A DNA stretch of 64,000 nucleotides. Source: JBCDBL01 sp039183635. GTDB taxonomy: Bacteria; Pseudomonadota; Alphaproteobacteria; Caulobacterales; Parvularculaceae. The DNA is taken from positions 1 through 64,000 of the forward strand of contig JBCDBL010000002.1 of the NCBI GenBank assembly GCA_039183635.1, written 5' to 3'. Below the pieces are notes generated by a model, which ran no database searches, was not told where the DNA came from, and worked only from the letters and a program-made list of their open reading frames with translations. The translations under genes were made by a program, and so were the position numbers. Of this stretch, positions 45,121-54,101 are shown piece after piece (within the stretch, counting starts at the first letter, position 1; each line of letters opens with the position of its first letter).

Positions 45121-46692
45121 TTGAAACTTCAATTCCTCACGATCCTATCCGCTTGCAGCATGCTTTTATCGACGGCGCACGCCCAAATCCTGTACCGGGG
45201 GAATGACGGCGACCCGGAAACCCTCGACCATCACGGGACCGCGACCGTCGCCGAGGGAAGGTTGTTGGATGACCTTTATTCAGGATTGGTGGACTTCTCC
45301 GCGCGCGCCACGGTCACGCCGGGCGTCGCAGAACGGTGGGATATTTCCGATGATGGGCTAACCTATGTTTTTTATCTCAGAGAGGATGCAGCGTGGTCGA
45401 ACGGCGACCCTGTCACAGCCCACGACTTTGCGTTCGCTTATCGGCGGCTGATGGACCCGCTCACCAACGCCAAATACGCCATCATTCTTTATCCGATAAA
45501 AAACGCCGAGAAAGTCAATTCTGGCGTGTTGGACCCGTCCGAGTTAGGCGTGAGAGCGATTGATGAGCGGACGCTCGAGATCACTCTTGAACAGCCCACC
45601 CCCTATTTTCTGGATCAGTTGACCCACCAAACGGGTAAGCCCCTTCACCAAAAGTCAGTTGAAGCGTTTGGCGACCAATTCGTGAAGCCGGGCAACCTGG
45701 TGACGAATGGCGCATACGTCCTTCAGTCATTTACACTGAACGATCGTATCATCATGCGGAAAAACGAGTATTTCTACGATGCCGACAACGTCGCTATTGA
45801 GGAGGTGCACTATATTCCGTTTGAGGATCGCTCAACCTGCGTGCGGGCGTGGGAAGCAGGGGAAGTCCATATCTGCTCCGATCTGCCCGCCCAGGACCTT
45901 GAGCGGCTTGAGCAATATGGCGCCTCGCTGAAGATCGAACCTTATCTCGGCACCTATTACTATGCGCTCGACACAACGGATGAATTTTTATCCGATCCGG
46001 AGGTCCGGTTGGCCATGTCCATGGTGATCGACCGGGAGTTTCTGGCCGAAGAAATCTGGCCCGGCATGATTCCGGCGACGAGCTTTGTTCCCGTCGGCAT
46101 CAACAATTACGAAGGCGGATCACCAAAGACGGACTATTTCCTAATGTCGATGCTGGACCGGGAAGATGAAGCCGCCGCGATCATGGCGCGAAAGGGCGTC
46201 ACGAAGGAAAACCCGGTGACCGTTGAGTTGATGTACAATAGCGGCGAGAACCACAAAAATACAGCAACCGCCATCGCCGATATGTGGTCTCACATCGGGA
46301 TCAACATAACCTACAAGATCCGAGATGCAGCGGCGCACTATGCGTACTTACGGGATCGGGGGCGGATGCAGGTCGCCCGCGCAGGTTGGGTCGGCGACTA
46401 TTCAGATCCGCAAAATTTTCTCTTTGGCCTTGAGTCCCATAATGTGGGCTTCAACTATGCAAAGTATGAAAACCCCGAGTATGACGCGCTGATGGTGCGC
46501 GCCGCCAATGAATTGGACCTTGTGAAACGTGCGGATATCTTGCGCCAGGCCGAGGCTATTGTGATGCGGGACACGCCCTTCCTCAGCATTTTCTACTATT
46601 CGTCTTTTGGGCTGGTGTCGCCTAAGGTGCGCGGGTGGGAAAGCAATGTTATGAACAAACATCTGACCCGTTATCTTACGCTGGAAGAATAA
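45121..46692 (+). CDS. oppA: Oligopeptide ABC transporter, substrate-binding protein (OppA-like)
   Basis: A 523-residue family 5 extracellular solute-binding protein with a signal peptide (LTILSACSMLLSTAHA) and the early block ILYRGNDGDPETLDHHGTAT, typical of OppA/MppA. The start is TTG with GAGG five bases upstream. It captures oligopeptides in the periplasm for the permease that follows. It lies 106 bases after the DUF2149 gene, so it could be on the riboswitch transcript or have its own promoter. A DD-peptidase at the end of the operon suggests muropeptide as substrate, as with MppA. Confidence 0.9.
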   Translation: MKLQFLTILSACSMLLSTAHAQILYRGNDGDPETLDHHGTATVAEGRLLDDLYSGLVDFSARATVTPGVAERWDISDDGLTYVFYLREDAAWSNGDPVTAHDFAFAYRRLMDPLTNAKYAIILYPIKNAEKVNSGVLDPSELGVRAIDERTLEITLEQPTPYFLDQLTHQTGKPLHQKSVEAFGDQFVKPGNLVTNGAYVLQSFTLNDRIIMRKNEYFYDADNVAIEEVHYIPFEDRSTCVRAWEAGEVHICSDLPAQDLERLEQYGASLKIEPYLGTYYYALDTTDEFLSDPEVRLAMSMVIDREFLAEEIWPGMIPATSFVPVGINNYEGGSPKTDYFLMSMLDREDEAAAIMARKGVTKENPVTVELMYNSGENHKNTATAIADMWSHIGINITYKIRDAAAHYAYLRDRGRMQVARAGWVGDYSDPQNFLFGLESHNVGFNYAKYENPEYDALMVRAANELDLVKRADILRQAEAIVMRDTPFLSIFYYSSFGLVSPKVRGWESNVMNKHLTRYLTLEE

Positions 46693-46744
46693 TCCACATG
46701 ACTTTTAAAACATGCGAGCGCCAGGCCGTTCGGCAGAGGGGCCT

Positions 46745-47662
46745 ATGCTCAATTACACGTTGAAACGGGTGCTCACGATCATCCCGACGCTTTTCGTCAT
46801 CATCACATTGACGTTCTTTCTAATGCGGGTGGCGCCGGGAGGGCCATTCGATGAAGAGCGCCCTCTGGCGCCCGCAGTCCTTGAAAACATCCGGGCGAGC
46901 TACGGGCTCGACAAACCGTTGGTCGAGCAGTACTGGACCTATATGGGGAACCTGCTGAAGGGCGATCTTGGTCCATCGTTCGTGTACAGAGACAAACGCG
47001 TTCACGAAGTCCTTGGCGAGGGCCTGCCGATCTCCATGACGCTTGGCGCAACAGCGCTCACGATCGCGCTGATTATAGGCGTACTTCTGGGGACGATCGC
47101 CGCACTCAACCAGAACAAGGGCGCCGACTACGCCATTGTAACGTTTGCGACCTTTGGCATCACCATACCGAACTATGTCCTCGCGCCCATCCTTACTCTG
47201 ATTTTAGCCCTCACATTTAACCTATTGCCGGCGACGGGATGGGGAACTCCGTCTCAAATGGTTCTGCCTGTTCTCTCCCTCGCCTTGCCGCAGGTCGCGA
47301 TTATCACGCGCCTGATGCGCGGCTCTATGCTGGAGGCGTTGAAGTCCGACCATGTCAGAACAGCACGGGCCTACGGGTTGCCGCTCACAAAAGTTGTCGG
47401 CAAGCACGCGTTGCGCTCGGCCTTCATTCCGGTCTTAACATATCTCGGCCCCGCGGCGGCGGCGCTGTTGACCGGTTCAATTGTCGTGGAGCAGATTTTC
47501 AATATTCCCGGTATTGGCCGCTATTTTGTCTCAAGCGCCCTCAACCGCGACTACACGATGGTGATGGGCACAGTCGTCATCGTCGCGACTTTTGTCTTGA
47601 TCTTCAATCTCATCATCGATCTGCTTTATTCCGTCCTCGATCCACGGGTGCGATATGAATAG
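46745..47662 (+). CDS. oppB: Oligopeptide ABC transporter permease OppB
   Basis: About 305 residues, six helices. The family N-terminus (LNYTLKRVLTIIPTLFVIIT), FFLMRVAPGGPFDEERPL, and the EAA loop with RTARAYGLPLTKVVGKHALR mark OppB. The ATG at 46745 matches the usual start; a longer frame to 46712 exists but is not typical. Its end overlaps oppC by 8 bases. Confidence 0.92.
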   Translation: MLNYTLKRVLTIIPTLFVIITLTFFLMRVAPGGPFDEERPLAPAVLENIRASYGLDKPLVEQYWTYMGNLLKGDLGPSFVYRDKRVHEVLGEGLPISMTLGATALTIALIIGVLLGTIAALNQNKGADYAIVTFATFGITIPNYVLAPILTLILALTFNLLPATGWGTPSQMVLPVLSLALPQVAIITRLMRGSMLEALKSDHVRTARAYGLPLTKVVGKHALRSAFIPVLTYLGPAAAALLTGSIVVEQIFNIPGIGRYFVSSALNRDYTMVMGTVVIVATFVLIFNLIIDLLYSVLDPRVRYE

Positions 47663-48785
47663 TCGATCCGACGCTATGGAAGCCGCCCCCGAGAGCCGGT
47701 CGCTTCTCGACACGGCGTTCCTGCGCCTGAAGCGGAATCGCGCGGCGATGGTCTCCATATGGGTCGTCATCGCCATGACTCTTGCCGCGATTGTCGGCCC
47801 ATGGATTTCGCCGCACCCTTATAACGAGGTGTACAATAATTTCGTGGGCGCGAAGCCTTCCCTCACCGCCTATCCGAAAGACAATCAGATTGTCCCGATC
47901 GCTGAACGGGCGCTGAAGCGCGCACGGGTAAACGTTGAGACGATCGATGCATCACATGACCGGGTTGAGATTGACATCGTCAATCGTATTGATGAGCCGC
48001 TCGATCCACGGATTACAAGATATCTCGTCCGCTCTGACGTGTTTGAAAATGTCGAGATGTCAATCAATGCGGCGGACGCCACCCGGGCCCGCATGACGGC
48101 CGATGTGAAAAAGCTTTATTTTCTCATGGGGACCGACCAAAACGGCCGTGATCTTCTGACCCGTATTTTGATTTCCCTACGAATATCGCTTCTGGTCGCC
48201 GCACTCGCCACGGGGGTGGCGCTGTTAATTGGCGTCACTTACGGGTCCATCGCCGGTTTTATCGGCGGGCAGGTCGACAATCTCATGATGCGGGTCGTGG
48301 ATCTGTTGTATTCGCTTCCCTTCGTCTTCTTTGTCATTTTATTGGTCGTCTTCTTCGGCAACAATATCGTCCTGATATTTATCGCCATCGGTGCCATCGA
48401 ATGGCTCGATATGGCGCGGATCGTCCGGGGGCAGACCCTTCAGCTCAAGCAGAAGGAGTTCGTGCAAGCCGCCCAGGCGCTCGGCGTGAGCAAACTGGAT
48501 ATGATCAAACGCCACATTGTCCCGAATGTTGCAGGGACAGTGGCCATATATATGACGCTTCTGATCCCCAAAGTGATCTTGCTCGAAAGCTTCCTCAGCT
48601 TTCTGGGTCTCGGGGTCCAAGAACCGCTGACCTCGCTGGGCGTGCTGATCGCCGAAGGCGCGCGCTATATGCGGAACGACCCTTACATGTTGATTTTTCC
48701 GGCGCTGACGATGTCCATACTCCTGTTCGCCCTCAATTTCCTGGGCGACGGGTTGCGTGACGCGCTGGACCCGAAGGATCGATAA
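47655..48785 (+). CDS. oppC: Oligopeptide ABC transporter permease OppC
   Basis: A 376-residue inner-membrane permease with one N-terminal helix, a periplasmic part larger than usual (about 60-150), and five helices with the EAA loop QAAQALGVSKLDMIKRHIVP. The GTDQNGRDLLTRIL segment is conserved in OppC/DppC. It pairs with OppB to form the channel. Overlap with oppB and a one-base gap to the ATPase gene show tight coupling. Confidence 0.92.
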   Translation: MNSRSDAMEAAPESRSLLDTAFLRLKRNRAAMVSIWVVIAMTLAAIVGPWISPHPYNEVYNNFVGAKPSLTAYPKDNQIVPIAERALKRARVNVETIDASHDRVEIDIVNRIDEPLDPRITRYLVRSDVFENVEMSINAADATRARMTADVKKLYFLMGTDQNGRDLLTRILISLRISLLVAALATGVALLIGVTYGSIAGFIGGQVDNLMMRVVDLLYSLPFVFFVILLVVFFGNNIVLIFIAIGAIEWLDMARIVRGQTLQLKQKEFVQAAQALGVSKLDMIKRHIVPNVAGTVAIYMTLLIPKVILLESFLSFLGLGVQEPLTSLGVLIAEGARYMRNDPYMLIFPALTMSILLFALNFLGDGLRDALDPKDR

Positions 48786-48786
48786 G

Positions 48787-50433
48787 ATGAGCACCGTGAC
48801 GCCGCCTCAACCCGTTTTGGACATTGAGGACCTGAAGGTCGATTTCGAGACGCCCGACGGCGCCGTCCACGCCGTTAAGGGGATGTCGATGTCGGTCGCC
48901 CCCGGAGAGGTGGTCGCCATTGTTGGCGAAAGCGGCTCCGGCAAGAGCCAGATCGCCATGTCGACCCTTGGCATCCTTGCCTCCAACGGCCGCGCATCGG
49001 GCAAGATCCGATTCCAGGGGCGCGATCTTCTCGGCCTCTCCCGACGCCAAATGAACGAAATACGCGGCGCCAGAATCTCTATGATCTTTCAGGAGCCGAT
49101 GACGTCCCTGGACCCGCTCTATCATGTCGGCGATCAAATCATTGAACTGCTGATGACCCATAAGGGACTGGCGAAATCAGAGGCGAAGTCAAAAGCGCTG
49201 GACCTTCTCAAACGGGTTCAGATCCCCGAACCGGAGCGCCGTATGCGGTCATACCCCACGGAATTGTCCGGCGGACAACGCCAGCGCGTGATGATTGCGA
49301 TGGCGCTCGCGAATGAGCCGGAACTCCTCATCGCAGACGAGCCGACGACGGCGCTCGACGTAACGACGCAAGCCGGCATCCTCCAGCTTCTCGCCGCGCT
49401 CAACCGCGACTTGGGCATGAGCATCGTTTTTATCACCCACGACCTTGGCATCGTCGAAGCCTTTGCAGACCGGGTCTACGTCATGCAGAGGGGGGAGCTG
49501 AAAGAGACCGGGAAGACCAGCAAGGTTTTTAAAAGTCCGGAGACAGCGTATACGCAAAGTCTCCTTGCGGCAGAACCGGAAGGCGCCAAGCCGCCCGTCG
49601 ATGACAACGCAGATGTTATTCTTGATGCGAAGAGTATCGAAGTCGTCTACGGAAATGGACCGGGGTTTCTTCGGAAAGACACCCGCTTTAAGGCGGTCAA
49701 AGGCGTTAGCCTCAATCTGCGGGAAGGCCAGACCGTCGGTCTTGTGGGGGAAAGCGGATCGGGAAAATCAACGCTCGGCCGCGCCCTGTTAAGGTTGACG
49801 GAAAGCACCGGAAGGATCGCCTATCTCGGGAACGACCTGCAAAGCCTGTCTCCCGGCGACATGAAGCCTTTACGCAAGGAACTTCAAATGGTCTTCCAGG
49901 ATCCGTATGGGTCTCTCTCCCCGAGGATGACGGTTCTCGACATTGTTGAGGAAGGTTTGCGAACCCACGCGCCGCACTTGGCGAAAAAGGACCGCGACGC
50001 CCAAGCCCTGGACGCGCTTGAAAAGGTCGGCCTCGATGCCTCGGTCAAAAACCGGTTTCCCCATGAGTTCTCAGGGGGGCAACGTCAACGGATCGCCATC
50101 GCCCGGGCCATGCTGCTGAAACCCCGCGTCGTTGTTCTGGACGAGCCAACATCGGCGCTTGACCGGACCGTCCAAAAAGAGGTGGCTCAACTCCTACGCG
50201 ATCTGCAGTCAGAGTTTTCATTGTCATACGTTTTCATCAGCCACGATCTGGCGGTTGTACGCGCCATGGCTGACTATGTGATGGTTATGCGCGAGGGGAC
50301 AATTGTCGAAGAGGGCGTAACACAGAAAGTTTTTGATACCCCTCGGGAGGATTATACCCGAAATTTGATAAAAAGCTCTTTTAACCTCAAGGACCTTCTG
50401 GGGGCGAAGACGGACGTACAGACAAACGCGTAA
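48787..50433 (+). CDS. Fused oligopeptide ABC transporter ATPase (OppD-OppF)
   Basis: About 548 residues with two complete ABC modules in one chain. Module 1: GESGSGKSQ, signature LSGGQRQR and LLIADEPTTALD. Module 2, from about 275: GESGSGKST, FSGGQRQR and VVLDEPTSALD. In most bacteria OppD and OppF are separate; the YejF/GsiA-type fusion is common in alphaproteobacteria. Module 1 has Q instead of S/T after the Walker lysine, as in some OppD proteins. The start ATG follows the oppC stop by one base. Confidence 0.92.
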   Translation: MSTVTPPQPVLDIEDLKVDFETPDGAVHAVKGMSMSVAPGEVVAIVGESGSGKSQIAMSTLGILASNGRASGKIRFQGRDLLGLSRRQMNEIRGARISMIFQEPMTSLDPLYHVGDQIIELLMTHKGLAKSEAKSKALDLLKRVQIPEPERRMRSYPTELSGGQRQRVMIAMALANEPELLIADEPTTALDVTTQAGILQLLAALNRDLGMSIVFITHDLGIVEAFADRVYVMQRGELKETGKTSKVFKSPETAYTQSLLAAEPEGAKPPVDDNADVILDAKSIEVVYGNGPGFLRKDTRFKAVKGVSLNLREGQTVGLVGESGSGKSTLGRALLRLTESTGRIAYLGNDLQSLSPGDMKPLRKELQMVFQDPYGSLSPRMTVLDIVEEGLRTHAPHLAKKDRDAQALDALEKVGLDASVKNRFPHEFSGGQRQRIAIARAMLLKPRVVVLDEPTSALDRTVQKEVAQLLRDLQSEFSLSYVFISHDLAVVRAMADYVMVMREGTIVEEGVTQKVFDTPREDYTRNLIKSSFNLKDLLGAKTDVQTNA

Positions 50434-50460
50434 AAGGCGGGCTGGATAGGGGAAGAGGTT

Positions 50461-52014
50461 TTGTCGATATTACGTTCTGCGAAGGATCTCACCAAGCTTT
50501 GGCGCACTGTATTTCAGCGCGTATTCGTCCTGTGGGCCATTGTCATACCCCTCGCCGCCGTCCCGGCCTACAGTCGAGACGCCAACCGAGCTGACCCCTA
50601 CCCGGCTCTCGCCGGGCTGCGTTACGGGATCTCAGTGACCGACCTTGATGGAAACATTCTTGTGGCGCATCGGGCGGATGAACGGTTTACGCCGGCTTCA
50701 AACGTCAAATTATTCGTGACCGCCGCGGCCCTTGCAGCCCAAACCAAGATTTCGGCGCTGGATGCCGGATTAAAGGTGGTGTTGGAGCCGACTGAGTCCG
50801 GGCCTCCTGCTCTCGTGTTGATAGGACATGGAGATCCGACGATTGGGGCCGGTGCGAATTGCAATGTACGCTGCATCGAAACCCTGGCGGCGGCCGTGGC
50901 GGCGTCAGGGATCGGGCGCGTCGGCGATATTATCGGCGACGATCAATGGTTCGCCGACGAGCGACGCCCCCTGGGGTGGAGTTGGGACGATCTGAAGTTC
51001 GGCCACGGAACATCTATTTCAGCGATCGCTGTCAACGATAATATCCTCTCTTTAAGAGTCTCGCCGGCCCGCGCAGCGGGGACCAGCGTTCGGGCGTCTT
51101 GGGCGGACGCCGGACAAAGCTATTTCGCTCTCAAAAATGGGGCGAAGACCGGCGAGGCAACCAGGCGAAAAGCGCTACGGTTGGAGCGACGCATCGGCGA
51201 GCGCACAGCACGGCTTTACGGTGAACTGCCCATTGGGTCAAAGCCGATGACGCTCGATCTTGGCGTCGACGACCCGGCGCACTTCGCCGCATGGACGTTC
51301 AAGAGAGCGCTGGAGGCCAAAGGCGTTTCGGTTTCAGGACAACTGCGGACCCGCCGCCGCCCCCTCCAATATGCCGACGAACCGCAGTCAACCGACCCAG
51401 GCGTCCCGGACGCCCCGGCTTCTGCGATGGAGTGTATCCCGCAAGGCGAAGTTAGGCCCGCCGAAACCGTGATCGCATCGCTCCCGCCCGCGCCGCTCCA
51501 GGACATCGTAACTGAGATTAACCGCAATAGCCAAAATCTGTACGCCGAAGTTCTGCTTCGGCAATTGGGCCGTACGGCGGGAAGAGGGTCTTCCTTTTGC
51601 GGATTGCTGCAGATCCAGAATCTCTTAGAGGATATCGGAGCGCCCCGTACGTCCTATGACATCGCTGACGGTTCTGGCCTGTCCAGTTATAACCGGGCGA
51701 GCCCCGCGACCATCACCGCCCTCCTCCGTCACGCCGTCGCAGCGCCCTGGGGGGAGGCCTATCGTGCGAGTTTGCCGGTAGGCGGCGCATCGGCGGGGTC
51801 GCTGAAATACCGATTCCGCGGTTCAGCGTTGGAGGGGAAAATCTTTGCAAAGACGGGAACGCTCAATCACGTGGATGCATTATCCGGCTACATGGAGGCC
51901 CGCAGCGGGCAAATGTTGATCTTTTCCATTATTGTGAACGACCGCCCCCTCGACTCCCCGTCTGCAATGCGCGGCATCGACTCCACCCTTCTGATGATTG
52001 CCGAGCAATATTAA
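50461..52014 (+). CDS. dacB: D-alanyl-D-alanine carboxypeptidase/endopeptidase (PBP4, S13)
   Basis: A 517-residue S13 family penicillin-binding protein with an N-terminal signal (VFVLWAIVIPLAAVPAYS). Motifs are S80-N-V-K83 (SxxK), S409-Y-N411 (SxN) and K464-T-G (KTG), with the family's large inserted domain between motif 1 and 2. It removes terminal D-Ala or cuts meso-DAP cross-links in the periplasm. The start is TTG with GGAAGAGG a few bases upstream. It lies 27 bases after the Opp ATPase gene, so peptide import and murein trimming are linked here. Confidence 0.9.
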   Translation: MSILRSAKDLTKLWRTVFQRVFVLWAIVIPLAAVPAYSRDANRADPYPALAGLRYGISVTDLDGNILVAHRADERFTPASNVKLFVTAAALAAQTKISALDAGLKVVLEPTESGPPALVLIGHGDPTIGAGANCNVRCIETLAAAVAASGIGRVGDIIGDDQWFADERRPLGWSWDDLKFGHGTSISAIAVNDNILSLRVSPARAAGTSVRASWADAGQSYFALKNGAKTGEATRRKALRLERRIGERTARLYGELPIGSKPMTLDLGVDDPAHFAAWTFKRALEAKGVSVSGQLRTRRRPLQYADEPQSTDPGVPDAPASAMECIPQGEVRPAETVIASLPPAPLQDIVTEINRNSQNLYAEVLLRQLGRTAGRGSSFCGLLQIQNLLEDIGAPRTSYDIADGSGLSSYNRASPATITALLRHAVAAPWGEAYRASLPVGGASAGSLKYRFRGSALEGKIFAKTGTLNHVDALSGYMEARSGQMLIFSIIVNDRPLDSPSAMRGIDSTLLMIAEQY

Positions 52015-52280
52015 ATGCACAGCGCTTTATGACCCTGCCAGGGCGATATCGCCGTTTTCAGGTACAGCACTCATCTTCTGGGCGACTTGAGACGCCGCCA
52101 TATCCGCGATAGCGATGATCCATAGCGGACCGGAATCCGCGCCCAGCAGCCGACTGCAAGGTTCAGCAGACGCATGACGGCTTATAAGGCGAAAACGCCA
52201 TTTGCGCAGATTTCTTCTGCAGCGACTTGCTTATCTCAATGCCGTTAGTAGTCTGAACGCAGAAACGATGGAGCAAAAAC

Positions 52281-53558
52281 ATGATCCGATACGGTTTGGC
52301 TGGCGCGCTGGCGTTGATCGCTCAGGGCTGCGCACAATCGCTAACAGGAGCGGGAGATTCGCCAACGCTCGACGCCGCCGCCAATGCGTTAAATACTGCT
52401 GCGATCCATGACTCCGTTCTAACCCTTGATGCGCATCTCGATACGCCGGCCCTGTTTCGCCGAGACGGCTACGATTTTTCAGAACGCGGCTCCTTTGCTG
52501 AGGACCAGACCAATGTCGACCTGCCGCGCCTGAAGGACGGTCGGCTCGATGGCGGGTTTTGGGTGATTTACACCGGGCAGGGTCCGCTGGATGAAGCGTC
52601 ATACATCACGGCCCGCACCTCCGCGCTTTTACGACAAATGTCGATCCGGGAAATGACGGCTAAATACGCGGACTTTGTCGAGCTCGCATTCGCTGCAGAC
52701 GATGCGGAACGTATTCAAAAAGAAGGCAAGGTTATTGTTTTTCAGAGCATGGAAAACGCCTATCCGCTGGGAGAGGATATCTCGCTTTTAGAGACCTTTT
52801 ATGTCGGCGGGCTGCGTATGCTAGGCCCTGTGCACTTCAGCAATAATCAGTTTGCGGACAGTTCAACCGATGATGAAGCGCCGTTTGGGGGGCTGAGCCC
52901 GCTTGGCGAGGACTTGGTTCGTGAAGCCAATCGACTGGGAATCATTGTCGATGGATCGCATGCGTCAGACGATGCGTTGCGTGACATGATGGCGGTTTCA
53001 AAGACACCGGTGATTCTGTCCCATAGCGGGCCTGACGGCGTATATGAGCATGCGCGGAACGTGCCCGATGCGTTGCTGCTCGAACTCGCCGAGAGCGGCG
53101 GCGTCATCCATGTCAACGCGTTTGGCGGCTATCTTGAAGAACTGCAGCCCACGCCCGAACGCGCCGCAGCGCTTGATGCGCTTGACGCCGAATACGGCGC
53201 CGACCCGTCGGCCATGCCGGAGGATCAGAGGGCGGCGTACTGGGCAGACCGAAGCGCGCTCGATCAGCAGTTCCCGCGGCCCCGCTCCAGCTTCGAAAAG
53301 TATGTTGAACACCTTCTTTACACGCTTGACCTTGTCGGGCCGGACCATGTCGGCATCGGCGCCGATTGGGACGGAGGCGGCGGCGTGGACGGCATGGCGG
53401 ATGTCGCCGCCGTGCCAAAGATAACGCAAGCCCTGGTCGACGCCGGATACAGTGAAGCGGACATCGCAAAGATCTGGAGCGGCAATCTCCTGCGATTGAT
53501 GCGAGAGGTTGAAGCAGCCAAAACGACGACGCTTCAATCACCCAATGTCGTCAAATAG
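52281..53558 (+). CDS. Membrane dipeptidase (M19, renal dipeptidase family)
   Basis: A 425-residue zinc dipeptidase. H52 and D54 of DAHLDTP, the bridging glutamate in QSMENAYPLG, histidine in DGSHASD and ILSHSGPDGV match the five M19 metal ligands; GADWDGGGG follows. M19 enzymes hydrolyse dipeptides with a D-residue at the C-terminus. The N-terminus (GLAGALALIAQGC) is a signal peptide with a cysteine that could be lipidated, though the box is not ideal, so it should act in the periplasm. It fits the run of D-peptide enzymes in this window. Confidence 0.9.
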   Translation: MIRYGLAGALALIAQGCAQSLTGAGDSPTLDAAANALNTAAIHDSVLTLDAHLDTPALFRRDGYDFSERGSFAEDQTNVDLPRLKDGRLDGGFWVIYTGQGPLDEASYITARTSALLRQMSIREMTAKYADFVELAFAADDAERIQKEGKVIVFQSMENAYPLGEDISLLETFYVGGLRMLGPVHFSNNQFADSSTDDEAPFGGLSPLGEDLVREANRLGIIVDGSHASDDALRDMMAVSKTPVILSHSGPDGVYEHARNVPDALLLELAESGGVIHVNAFGGYLEELQPTPERAAALDALDAEYGADPSAMPEDQRAAYWADRSALDQQFPRPRSSFEKYVEHLLYTLDLVGPDHVGIGADWDGGGGVDGMADVAAVPKITQALVDAGYSEADIAKIWSGNLLRLMREVEAAKTTTLQSPNVVK

Positions 53559-54101
53559 CGTTTGGAACCGACCGCCATTTCTTGACATGGCTCAACACGT
53601 CAAATTGACAAGCAAAGCCAGTATTCGATCTGCTATTCATAAGTACCTGCTTGCGGCGATCTTCGGAGGTCCTGGGCGCAGATCGATACGGCCCTCAGCA
53701 GGCGTTAAACCGTCGTCGCTTTACTCGGAATAGAGACGACGTTTTCAGTCTTTGTTTTCTAGATTTCCGGACGGCGAACCGCACACACTTCGCCTGGAAA
53801 CGCTTCTTGGTTTTACGCGTTTCCGGACGGCGAACCGTACACACTTCGCCTGGAAACGCTCTTTTGGCAACGCGTTTCCGGACGGCGAACCGTACACACT
53901 TCGCCTGGAAACGCTCTTTTGGCAACGCGTTTCCGGACGGCGAACCGTACACACTTCGCCTGGAAACGCTTTAAACGCCTTGCTTATGAGGGTCCGTGAC
54001 ATTCAAAAGCGGGAGCATGCAGCGCCCGGTGACGTTACGCTCCATCTCCTGATAGATTAACGCTTGACGATTTCGCTATGTCCCTTGAGAGGAAGACGAC
54101 G
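53559..54101. other. Intergenic region holding a palindromic repeat array
   Basis: No credible gene: short open frames here change with each repeat, whose 55-56-base period is not a multiple of three. The array itself is listed separately. Two TTGACA boxes (53582-53587, 53605-53610) have no good -10 at normal spacing. Confidence 0.6.
53764..53970. repeat. Four tandem 41-base palindromic (REP-like) repeats
   Basis: Nearly identical units begin at 53764, 53820, 53875 and 53930. Each of units 2-4 folds as GCGTTTCC...GGAAACGC (8 pairs) plus GGCGAA...TTCGCC (6 pairs), with a 4-base bulge (GGAC) opposite a single T, and a 10-base loop. Unit 1 differs by one loop base and lacks the leading GCG. Spacers between units are about 14 bases and two are identical. 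This resembles REP/BIME elements; it lies between an M19 and an S9 peptidase gene. Confidence 0.85.

Noticed and set aside
52015..52280. Possible small gene (about 69 codons from 52202) and a 12-base palindrome GGCGATATCGCC at 52042-52053
   Set aside because: The frame overlaps the start of the M19 gene, has no ribosome-binding site and no family pattern; the palindrome is short and in GC-rich DNA, so chance is likely.
53764..53970. CRISPR array or integron attC sites
   Set aside because: The repeats are long palindromes with short, partly identical spacers of about 14 bases, so not CRISPR; no integrase or attC core sites were seen.
53695..54002. Open frames with repeated peptides across the palindrome array
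   Set aside because: The repeat period is not a multiple of three and the frames run on both strands; they are by-products of the repeats.
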